Positions 47,577-55,227 of a stretch of 64,000 nucleotides of DNA are shown piece by piece. Position 1 is the first letter of the stretch; each line of letters starts with the position of its first letter. This stretch comes from an uncultured Arenicella sp. Its GTDB lineage: Bacteria; Pseudomonadota; Gammaproteobacteria; Arenicellales; Arenicellaceae. Where the stretch lies: contig CALJWL010000035.1 of assembly GCA_937974565.1 (NCBI GenBank), positions 57,333 through 121,332 of the forward strand, read 5' to 3'. The notes beneath the pieces are model-generated. The model searched no databases. It was not told the origin of the DNA and saw only the letters and a program-made list of their open reading frames with translations. Position numbers and translations under genes: made by a program.

Positions 47577-49183
47577 ATGCCTTCAACGCCTTACCAATCA
47601 AAAAGTTAATGCGCCAAGCGGTACGCGACATGCGGGCAAGCAATCACGATAGCTGCGTTGAAATAACCACTGAAATAATTGAGCGCGAACCCGACCACGC
47701 TGGTGCGCACGCCATTCAGTTTAGTGCCTTGTTCAAGGCCCAGCGATTTGAGCAAGCTCGTCGCATGGGCACCACGGCCGCCCAATTAAATCCCAAGTCC
47801 GTTTTCGTATTAAACAACCAAGCGTGCCTGCAGCTTGAGGCTAACCAGCCTGCCGCGGCCGCAGGGCTGTTAAAATCTCTGATCGATCAATATGGCGAAC
47901 GCGGCCAATGGCTTTACAATTTAGCGCTAGCGCAGCGTATGGTAGGAAACTTTGATTATGCGATTCAAACCTTCTCGCGCACCTTAGACTTTGAAGAAAC
48001 GCACGATAAAGCCGCATTCCAATTAGCCGACTGCCAAGCACTAACGGGCAACCATGAACAGGCCGTAAGATCATTTGCCTACGTTCGACTGTTACGCGAC
48101 AAACACGCACCGTCGCACAGCAATTATTTGCACCACGCGGTTAGCAATGGTCAGATCACCCAACAAGACCTAAAACTTGAACTCGCGCTATGGCAAGACC
48201 GCTTCACGCCAACCGAGAACCATTATGAAACCAGCCCAATCAAAGACATCAGAGCAATAAAAATCGGCTTTTCACTTGGCAAACTGCCCACCGATTGGCT
48301 AACGATGTTGATCACCCCATTGATCAACGGCCTTGCCAAAGGCCCGGATACCATCACAGTCTATTGGCATGATGAGGCACTCAACCCTAAACTGTTTAAG
48401 CAAAATGTAACAATCATACAATCAGCAAACCTCACCGACGCTGATTTTGCTCGCCAAGTCAGAGATGATGCCATTGACGTCATGATTGATGTCTGTGGCA
48501 TGCGCATGGGCTGCCGCCAGCGTGTCCTTGGCCTTCAAGTTGCGCCAAAACAATACGGTTGGTTAGCGCACGAAGGCCATTACGCCAGCAGCCGTGTAAC
48601 CGTTCTAGACCTACCTTACGCGCTCGAACGTAACGACAAACCCTCTCATGGCAACCCAATACCACATAAGGTCTTTGCCGCTCTTGGCTGCCATCGCGGG
48701 TTGAGCGCCCAGGTCATTGCCAACTGGGCCAACCTGCTGCATGAACTACCAGCTTGGAAGCTGCTAATACCTTGTCGAAATCAATTGATTAGTAAAAACC
48801 TAATTCGAAGGTTCGAGAAGTTAAATATTAATCGTTCTCGTTTGATTGTTGATGCTGATGGCTCCATGAAACTGAATGAAAATACCATCGCTTTGGACAA
48901 CTTTATCGAGAACGACCCTGTGGCTGTCATGTCCGCACTCGACCAAGGGGCTACGATAGTGGCACTGAATGGCGAACTGTATCCAGCACAACACACCGCT
49001 CGATTATTTAGACAGTGCGGACTTGATGATCAACTGAACTCATCCCCAGCAAGTTACAAGCAACACGCACTCGACTTAGCTCACTCCATGGACGCCGAAA
49101 CTTTCTTGCCGTCTAAAGTTGATCGCACGCACATTACCGACATCAATCGTTTTATTAATATCTTTAGAAAAGCAATCGTTTAA
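47573..49183 (+). CDS. divergent GT41-like TPR protein lacking catalytic signatures
   Basis: A 536-residue protein with N-terminal TPR-like repeats (about 20-190) and a C-terminal half that follows the GT41 layout but is degraded. IKIGFSLGKLPTDW stands where LGIVSS...HPVS stands in the upstream protein, so the His is missing. VMIDVCGMRMGCRQ replaces LIDLNGHSTGSR, and LDNFIENDPVAVMSALDQG replaces the UDP-binding LDTSPYNGMTTTLEALWMG. It starts by TTG at 47573, overlapping the previous stop by 4 bases; an in-frame ATG at 47609 is the alternative. Probably a non-catalytic partner or chaperone. Confidence 0.7.
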   Translation: MNAFNALPIKKLMRQAVRDMRASNHDSCVEITTEIIEREPDHAGAHAIQFSALFKAQRFEQARRMGTTAAQLNPKSVFVLNNQACLQLEANQPAAAAGLLKSLIDQYGERGQWLYNLALAQRMVGNFDYAIQTFSRTLDFEETHDKAAFQLADCQALTGNHEQAVRSFAYVRLLRDKHAPSHSNYLHHAVSNGQITQQDLKLELALWQDRFTPTENHYETSPIKDIRAIKIGFSLGKLPTDWLTMLITPLINGLAKGPDTITVYWHDEALNPKLFKQNVTIIQSANLTDADFARQVRDDAIDVMIDVCGMRMGCRQRVLGLQVAPKQYGWLAHEGHYASSRVTVLDLPYALERNDKPSHGNPIPHKVFAALGCHRGLSAQVIANWANLLHELPAWKLLIPCRNQLISKNLIRRFEKLNINRSRLIVDADGSMKLNENTIALDNFIENDPVAVMSALDQGATIVALNGELYPAQHTARLFRQCGLDDQLNSSPASYKQHALDLAHSMDAETFLPSKVDRTHITDINRFINIFRKAIV

Positions 49184-49299
49184 GCCCCGGTAAAAACGGG
49201 CTACGAATGCATCAAAATCATCGCCACCACAACACGCAAACATCAAACGATGCATCAGTTTGTGGCAAAAAACCCCAATTTAACTGTAGTAAATACGAA

Positions 49300-49485
49300 A
49301 CAGGTGTTGCGAAAAAGCAACGACAGTGACGATTTAGGCAACTTGTTGTTAAGGTGACTTAACTTAGCCACTTGTTCAGTGTGTTCAGCGTTATTATTTA
49401 TTCATGAAATGTAAATGAGTATTTATTTTCATAACTCTCTCTTCTTTTTGTTTAATCGCCGCCCATAAAGCGGCGATTTTTTTTG
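49300..49485 (+). ncRNA. candidate structured RNA / long 3' UTR ending in a terminator
   Basis: Three hairpins occur in order downstream of the GT41 pair: GTTGC-GAAAAA-GCAAC (49306-49321), GTTAAG-GTGA-CTTAAC (49348-49363, with a GNRA-type loop), and the terminator at 49455-49484. No protein-coding frame fills the space. No promoter is convincing, so it may be a 3' untranslated region rather than a separate small RNA. Confidence 0.35.
49455..49484 (+). terminator. strong Rho-independent terminator
   Basis: ATCGCCGC-CCATAAA-GCGGCGAT followed by seven further T's. The 8-bp GC-rich stem and U-tract are textbook for an intrinsic terminator on the plus strand. It lies about 270 bases after the last GT41 stop. 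Confidence 0.9.
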
Positions 49486-49659
49486 TCCGCTACTTTATTC
49501 ACCGCGCTATTTCACCAAATGAAGGGGCATTAAAATAAGGGGCACCAGACAAGGGTACAAGAAATGAGAATTCACATCAGGGGTTAGGCCAAACTTTGAT
49601 GCAGCGCCATGGCAACCCGAACAACAATCCTTGCCATTCTCTACAACTTGCCACTCCCA

Positions 49660-49687
49660 CGAAAAAGGTGCCGCCGCTTGACGGCGC
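49660..49687 (-). terminator. Rho-independent terminator of the arsenate reductase-type gene
   Basis: On the minus strand, GTGC-GCCG-TCAAG-CGGC-G-GCAC is followed by a T-run (CCTTTTT). The 8-bp stem has one bulged G. It lies about 40 bases after the stop of the gene ending at 49728. Confidence 0.8.
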
Positions 49688-49727
49688 ACTAAAAAGAGCC
49701 CCGTTCGTTAACAACCTTTATAACGAA

Positions 49728-50204
49728 CTAATGGATTTGACTGGCAATTGCGTTCAATTTATTTTGCAGCTCGGGGCCGCGAAGCGAGCGGTTGTCATCA
49801 GCCATGATGGCTTTAATCCGGCGTTCCAAAACACTAATGGTGGCTTCAAACTTTTCAGCACGCTCTTGCTCTGGTAATTCTCCGCCAGAGGGGTCACTCA
49901 ACCCCCAGTGTACCTGCACACTAGAATCAAACCAAACCGGGCAAGCTTCAGCTGCCGCGCTATCACAAAGCGTGAGAATTGCATCTGGTTCAAGCTCAGA
50001 AAAATCATTCCAAGACTGACTGCTTAAACCTTGGATATCAATGCCTCGACGACTTAAAAAATGAAGTGACAATGGATGCACCTCAGATTGAGGAGAACTG
50101 CCGGCACTAAAAGCTTTAATACTTCCGTCACTGATATGGTTGGCAATCGCTTCAGCCAAAATGCTGCGACAGCGGTTATGCGTACAAATAAAAAGTAGTT
50201 TCAT
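49728..50204 (-). CDS. low-molecular-weight phosphatase-fold arsenate reductase (ArsC-like)
   Basis: A 158-residue protein with the P-loop CTHNRCRS (Cys8-x5-Arg) and the general-acid Asp in LSDPSG. LTLCDSAAAEACPVWF contributes the further cysteines typical of thioredoxin-coupled ArsC. Protein tyrosine phosphatases of this fold lack that Cys pair, so arsenate reductase is preferred. No arsR or arsenite pump adjoins it, which is unusual for a dedicated ars gene. It ends at a clear terminator. Confidence 0.82.
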   Translation of the reverse strand: MKLLFICTHNRCRSILAEAIANHISDGSIKAFSAGSSPQSEVHPLSLHFLSRRGIDIQGLSSQSWNDFSELEPDAILTLCDSAAAEACPVWFDSSVQVHWGLSDPSGGELPEQERAEKFEATISVLERRIKAIMADDNRSLRGPELQNKLNAIASQIH

Positions 50205-50582
50205 AGAATTAGTGAATTTTTACAGTTACAAATATCAGACCAACGATCATCGGCCGATATTACTTAATGCATCTCTGAGCGGTTGGAACCTAAGTTTCCG
50301 ATTAAATCCAAATATTCTTTGACTTGCAAGCCAAACCACAACCAAGGTCAAGCCTTTCTGGCATAAACTGCGTAGGCGCACTCGCCACACAAAAACACGA
50401 TTTCAACGTGCAGTATTACCTACATTCATCTAGGGAAAGTCGGAAAAGGGCGTTTCTAATAAAGTGACAACTCCTTTATAAAATACTTAGCGATGCGTAG
50501 CAACCGTTTATAGAGTTGTGGGCCAAGATTAGATATAGTTGAGAAATCGAACATTATCGTTGTCTTTAAGCCGCCTCTTTAT
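50205..50582. other. intergenic region with divergent promoters expected
   Basis: About 380 bases between the divergent arsC-like and TAXI genes. I see no gene, repeat or terminator. TATAAA-like hexamers occur (for example near 50477) but no well-spaced -35/-10 pair that I would stand by. Confidence 0.4.
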
Positions 50583-51641
50583 ATGATTTACTCAGTCGCC
50601 AAACGCCTACTCAACATTGCTTTTACAGCAACAATGGGGGGGGCTTTGGCTGCTTGCGACAAAATTGAGAGAGCCAATGTGGCAAGTGAAACGCCCGTGG
50701 CCCAAACCGCGCTGGAACGAGATGCGCAGAGTGAACGTCGTAAGCTTACCCACCTGCTACTGGGAACCGGCAGCGTGCGCGGAGTGTACTTCCCGATAGG
50801 CGGCGTAATATGCCGTTTGGTTAACCGCCATAAAGCGGTGCATCGAATTCGTTGCTCTCTCGAAAGCACAGGCGGCTCGATCTACAATTTACGTCAGTTA
50901 CGAGAGGATAAATTTGATTTGGTCTTTGCCCAGTCAGACTGGCAATACCACGCCTACAATGGCAGCAGCACTTTCGCCGACAATGGCCCAGACACCGCGT
51001 TACGTGCGGTATTAGCCTTAGAAGCCGACCCGTTGGCTTTGCTCGTTAAAAAAGGCAGCCCGATAGCAAACCTTAATGACTTAGAAAACAAAACCGTAAG
51101 CTTCGGTTACACACGCTCATTGCAACACCGCATCATGAACGACTTAGTTGCCGCCAAAGGCTGGACTAATAAAAATTTTAAAGAAATACGGCCAATGAGC
51201 GATAAGCGCCAAATTGCGCAGCTGTGTGAAGGTTTAATTGATTCAGCGCTGATGATCACCAGCAGTTTAGACGACAACTTAAAAGAATTGACGCTCGATT
51301 GCGAACTTAAATTAGTCAGCATTACAGACCCAGCCATCAAACAACTGATCATCGATAAACCGTACTATCGCACTGGTTTTATACAAAAAGGCCGTTACCT
51401 TGATAGCACCCGTGACGTTAAATCATTTGGTTTAGGCGCTACTTTTGTCGCGCATGAACGCACCTCACCTAAGGCTATCTATAATGTGGTCAAGGAAGTT
51501 GTGGAAAACTTTCGCGACTTCAAATCACTGCACCCCTCCCTTGAAACCTTAGAGAAACGTGAGCTTCCTTACGCCGGAATTTCCATACCCCTGCACCCAG
51601 GAGCCGAACGCTACTTTAAAGAAGTCAAATTGCTTAATTAG
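50583..51641 (+). CDS. TAXI-family TRAP-type solute-binding lipoprotein
   Basis: A 352-residue protein. A lipoprotein signal (residues 1-25) ends in the lipobox LAAC, giving lipid-modified Cys25. The TAXI family pattern follows: LLLGTGSVRGVYFPIGGVICRL, then ESTGGSIYNLRQLREDKFDLVFAQSDW, each seen in pieces across residues 58-115. It should bind a small organic acid or amino acid in the periplasm. No DctQ/DctM membrane genes adjoin it, so it may be an orphan or work with distant permeases or a sensor. A G8 tract (50635-50642) lies in the signal-peptide codons. Confidence 0.87.
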   Translation: MIYSVAKRLLNIAFTATMGGALAACDKIERANVASETPVAQTALERDAQSERRKLTHLLLGTGSVRGVYFPIGGVICRLVNRHKAVHRIRCSLESTGGSIYNLRQLREDKFDLVFAQSDWQYHAYNGSSTFADNGPDTALRAVLALEADPLALLVKKGSPIANLNDLENKTVSFGYTRSLQHRIMNDLVAAKGWTNKNFKEIRPMSDKRQIAQLCEGLIDSALMITSSLDDNLKELTLDCELKLVSITDPAIKQLIIDKPYYRTGFIQKGRYLDSTRDVKSFGLGATFVAHERTSPKAIYNVVKEVVENFRDFKSLHPSLETLEKRELPYAGISIPLHPGAERYFKEVKLLN

Positions 51642-51722
51642 CCCACAAAAACAATTGGGCAAACAAACCACAATCAACATCTCGAACAAACAGCACTCTC
51701 AATATCAATAAGAAGGAAGTCA

Positions 51723-51830
51723 ATGCTTGAGGGTAATAGCAGCAGTTTACTGCGGATCGTCACTGAGTTCGTTAAACCTAGCCCATCATTAGTGAAAATA
51801 GCGCATTATTGCTGTGCGGATAAATTTTAA
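51723..51830 (+). CDS. possible 35-residue small ORF with good ribosome binding site
   Basis: ATG at 51723 is preceded by AAGGAAG at about 3-5 bases. The 35 codons run without a break to TAA at 51828 (product begins MLEGNSSSLLRIV, with two adjacent Cys near the end). It lies upstream of the first DUF1800 cassette. There is no known family; it could be a leader peptide, a small protein or chance. Confidence 0.3.
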   Translation: MLEGNSSSLLRIVTEFVKPSPSLVKIAHYCCADKF

Positions 51831-52048
51831 TGTATAGTACCATTGTCCATTAGTCGTCTATGTTGGGCACGCTTGTTTAATATGGGTTATTGGGTTTAAA
51901 CCACACTTATAAAAGTAACGGTTTACAAGCGAAGCCTCAAGGCCAATTACGATAGTTATAAACAATCACACAGTGCTGATTTGATGTTTAGAAAAGGCTT
52001 CTTGCGTATTTCGAAACAATTTATTACGCCAGCCCATTACTTTGATAT
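51831..52048 (+). promoter_or_regulatory. leader region of the first DUF1800 cassette
   Basis: About 220 bases with no gene. A palindrome GGTTTAAACC sits near 51893-51902, with TATAAA about 10 bases downstream. TTGCTG and TATAGT (51810-51838) are spaced about 18 bases and could be a weak promoter. No match to a known operator is claimed. Confidence 0.3.
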
Positions 52049-53776
52049 ATGCCTGTAAAAAAATTTATTAAGCAAATGAATATGGCTCTATTAACGGCCG
52101 CCCTGTTCTTATTCGCTGCTTCAGCGCACGCTCAAACAAACAAAGGCATCACACCAATTTTGATGCTATTGCTCAACGACGATGAACCCATCACCCTGTC
52201 TGAGGCCAGCCGTTTTTTAACGCAAGCAACCTACGGGCCAACATACCAAGAAATTGACTCTTTAACTAAATCAAGCTACGCGCAATGGCTTGACCGCCAA
52301 TTCTCTTTGCCGGCGACCAATCACGTGGCGTTTGGCCAAAACATTGGGCTGGTTAACGAAAACGGTTCACCTGTCACTGATGCACGTCGATTTACCATCT
52401 GGGTTCGCGTCGCCATGGACGCGCCAGATCAATTGCGGCAGCGCATGGCGTATGCATTAAGTCAGATCTTTGTGTTTTCCGATAACTTAACTGGGGCAGG
52501 CTCTGGCAAGCACGACGTATTTATTGACTACTATGACCTACTGGTTGAAAACGCCTTCATTAACTATCGCGACCTATTAGAAAAAATCACCCTAAACAGC
52601 GCCATGGCTACTTATTTAAGTATGGCAGGAAATCAACGCGCGAACCCAGACCTTGGCATTGCAAGGCCAGATGAAAATTACGCACGCGAAATTATGCAGT
52701 TGTTTAGCATTGGCACCGAACAACTGAACCTGGACGGCACCCCAAAGCTTGATAACGCTGGTAATGTCATTCAAACGTATGAACAACGGCACGTGGAAGA
52801 ATTGGCCAAAGTGTTTACGGGTTGGTATTACAACTACATCACCGTCGCCACCTACCAACAACGACGCTCTCCAAACACGGAGCCGATGATTGCCTTTCCT
52901 ATGTATCATGATAACAGTCGCAAAACGCTGTTACCGGTCCCTGGATTCAATTCAACCATCCCGCCGAACCAGACCCCACAACAAGATCTGGACGACGCTC
53001 TGGACCTTATTTTTAACCACCCCAATGTTGGGCCGTTTATCGGCAAACAATTGATACAACGCTTCGTTACCAGCAACCCATCACCGGCTTATGTTCGCCG
53101 CATTGCCTCTGTGTTTAATAATAATGGCCGCGGTGTGCGAGGGGATATGCGAGCCGTCATTCGTGCAATTTTATTAGACGATGAAGCGCGCAACGGGCAC
53201 CTTGATAACCCAAGGACGTTTGGTCGAGTAAAAGAACCAATACTGCGTGCAACGGGCATTTGGCGCGGCATTGGCTACTTGATGCAAGTGCCTTTCGGTG
53301 GCCCATCGCTAACAGACCTCTCTTTCCTTAAAACATTGCCTCTGGACGCACCGTCAGTGTTTAATTTTTACCGACCCGACTTCTCCCCCCCCGGCATACT
53401 GGCCAGCAACGGCTTAGTGTCACCTGAATCGGAACTTTTGGACATTGCAGGCATCGTCAATATGGGGAGTTCGTTTACCAGTTTCTCTCTATTCGCAAAT
53501 CATACCATCAACCCCAACGGCGGCATTTTTGTGACCATTGACACGCAAAAACTCTTTCCGTTAGTGCCGACCAATTTAATACGCCCCGAGGCGTTGGTTG
53601 ACCGCTTAAACACGGTGTTTCTGTCAGACAGCATGCCAAGCAGTATGCGCAACATCTTGCTCGATTTACATGACACCAGCAGAAACAATGGATATTCACC
53701 CGCAGACAAAACCCAAGTCATTAATGACATGTTGTATCTCATTACTTTGTCTCCCTATTATTATGTGCAGCGCTAA
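52049..53776 (+). CDS. secreted DUF1800 family protein (cassette 1)
   Basis: A 575-residue exported protein. The signal peptide spans about 1-29 (ALFLFAASAHA-Q). Directly after it comes a hydrophobic-acidic segment, ITPILMLLLNDDEP (34-47). The DUF1800 domain follows: LSEASRFLTQATYGPT, then LRQRMAYALSQIFV, YAREIMQLFSIG, and VEELAKVFTGW, the most conserved family signatures. Its biochemical role is unestablished, but DUF1800 and DUF1501 genes occur together very widely. The DUF1501 gene begins 12 bases after its stop. A C8 tract lies at 53385-53392. Confidence 0.9.
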   Translation: MPVKKFIKQMNMALLTAALFLFAASAHAQTNKGITPILMLLLNDDEPITLSEASRFLTQATYGPTYQEIDSLTKSSYAQWLDRQFSLPATNHVAFGQNIGLVNENGSPVTDARRFTIWVRVAMDAPDQLRQRMAYALSQIFVFSDNLTGAGSGKHDVFIDYYDLLVENAFINYRDLLEKITLNSAMATYLSMAGNQRANPDLGIARPDENYAREIMQLFSIGTEQLNLDGTPKLDNAGNVIQTYEQRHVEELAKVFTGWYYNYITVATYQQRRSPNTEPMIAFPMYHDNSRKTLLPVPGFNSTIPPNQTPQQDLDDALDLIFNHPNVGPFIGKQLIQRFVTSNPSPAYVRRIASVFNNNGRGVRGDMRAVIRAILLDDEARNGHLDNPRTFGRVKEPILRATGIWRGIGYLMQVPFGGPSLTDLSFLKTLPLDAPSVFNFYRPDFSPPGILASNGLVSPESELLDIAGIVNMGSSFTSFSLFANHTINPNGGIFVTIDTQKLFPLVPTNLIRPEALVDRLNTVFLSDSMPSSMRNILLDLHDTSRNNGYSPADKTQVINDMLYLITLSPYYYVQR

Positions 53777-53788
53777 CGGAGAATCTAA

Positions 53789-55168
53789 ATGATCAACCGA
53801 AGACAATTTTTAAAAAACAGCGTAGCCACCACCTTAGGCGCCGGTTCAATGGCCAGTGTTACTGGGCTTAACAACTTGGCCATGGGTGCCACAACGGTCA
53901 ACGATTTCAAGAGCCTCGTCTGCATCTATTTAGATGGCGGCAATGATTCGTTCAATATGCTTATTCCGAACACGCCAGCCGAACACGCCGCTTACAAACG
54001 CTCCCGCCAAAGCTTGGCTTTTGAACGTGCTGAATTACAAACCATCTCGCCACAAGGCTTAGGCGCTGACAGCTTTGGCTTCAACCCCAACATGCCTGAG
54101 CTGAAAAACTTATTCAATAACGGTGAAATTTCGTGTTTAGCGAACGTTGGGTCATTAATACAGCCCACCACTAAAGCCGATATTGCCAATGGCTCAGCTA
54201 TTTTGCCGACACACTTAGGCGCGCACAACATACAGCAGTCTTACTGGAAAGGAGATCACGACAGCTCTGGCCGCTCCACCCAAGATGGAATCGGGGGGCG
54301 ATTAGCCAACGAGTTCGTCAACCGATCTCAGCTGCCCACTTTAACCTCAGTGGGCAACGGCACCGATTTGTTTTTATTGCATTCAGACATCCGCTTCTAT
54401 GATTTACTAAGAGACGGTTTAGTGACGATGCACGACTATAATGTCGAGAGTGGTGGCTTTAACAACCTTGACAGAGCCGCTCGCCGCAGCGCTTTGGATC
54501 GAATCAACCAACTAGCCGCGCGCGACCCCAATTTATTAGTTCAGAGTACGGCCAACTCTTTTATCGATGGCCTTGAATTGAATGGACGCTTGCAAGGCTT
54601 GATTCAAGACATTCCACCATTAAGTCAAGAATTCCCAAGGGGCAACTTAGGCAGAGATTTAAAAAGCGTTGCTGAGCTAATTTCCGTGCGTGAAGAGTTA
54701 AACATGAATAGGCAGATATTTTTTGTGAGTATCGCTGGGTTTGACATGCACGCCAGCCAATCCGAGCTGCATCCAACGGCCATGAGAGGGTTGAGTGAAA
54801 CCTTAGCCGCGTTTCAATCAGCCCTAAAAGACTTAGACGTAGAATCAAGCGTACTAACGTACACGGCGTCTGAATTTGGTCGCACCTTGACCAGCAACCG
54901 TGATGGCACCGATCACGCTTGGGGTGGCAATCAGATTCTAATGGGCGGAGGCATCAAAGGTGGCGAGATTTTTGGGTCTTACCCCGTACTTGAACTGGAT
55001 GGCCCAGAAGATTACAACGGCGACGGCCGTTTTATTCCCAGCACCTCAGTGACGCAATTTGGCACAACCATTGCCAAATGGTTGGGTGTTCCATCAAACA
55101 GGCTAAGCCACGTCTTCCCCAATATCTCACACTTTCAAGGGCAAGAGGACTTGGGTTTTTTCGTTTAG
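53789..55168 (+). CDS. Tat-exported DUF1501 family protein (cassette 1)
   Basis: A 459-residue protein with an N-terminal twin-arginine signal (NRRQFLK, residues 3-9, then a hydrophobic stretch). The DUF1501 domain is seen in LVCIYLDGGNDSFNMLIP, AHNIQQSYWKGD, ASEFGRTLTSNRDGTDHAWGG and LMGGGIKGGEIFGSYP. The fold is related to sulfatase/alkaline phosphatase enzymes. The ribosome binding site GGAG precedes the ATG. It stands between DUF1800 and the dehydrogenase, and the same order is repeated in cassette 2. Confidence 0.9.
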   Translation: MINRRQFLKNSVATTLGAGSMASVTGLNNLAMGATTVNDFKSLVCIYLDGGNDSFNMLIPNTPAEHAAYKRSRQSLAFERAELQTISPQGLGADSFGFNPNMPELKNLFNNGEISCLANVGSLIQPTTKADIANGSAILPTHLGAHNIQQSYWKGDHDSSGRSTQDGIGGRLANEFVNRSQLPTLTSVGNGTDLFLLHSDIRFYDLLRDGLVTMHDYNVESGGFNNLDRAARRSALDRINQLAARDPNLLVQSTANSFIDGLELNGRLQGLIQDIPPLSQEFPRGNLGRDLKSVAELISVREELNMNRQIFFVSIAGFDMHASQSELHPTAMRGLSETLAAFQSALKDLDVESSVLTYTASEFGRTLTSNRDGTDHAWGGNQILMGGGIKGGEIFGSYPVLELDGPEDYNGDGRFIPSTSVTQFGTTIAKWLGVPSNRLSHVFPNISHFQGQEDLGFFV

Positions 55169-55227
55169 AAATGATAGAGCAAGAGGCGGTTTCACGCGTT
55201 GTTTTGCCTAACCGTTATTAGCCAGCG

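Noticed and set aside
49507..49689. A 60-codon minus-strand frame with a CSGCH motif, like a tiny c-type cytochrome
   Set aside because: Its start overlaps the arsC terminator hairpin, it has no signal peptide and no ribosome binding site. The motif looks accidental.
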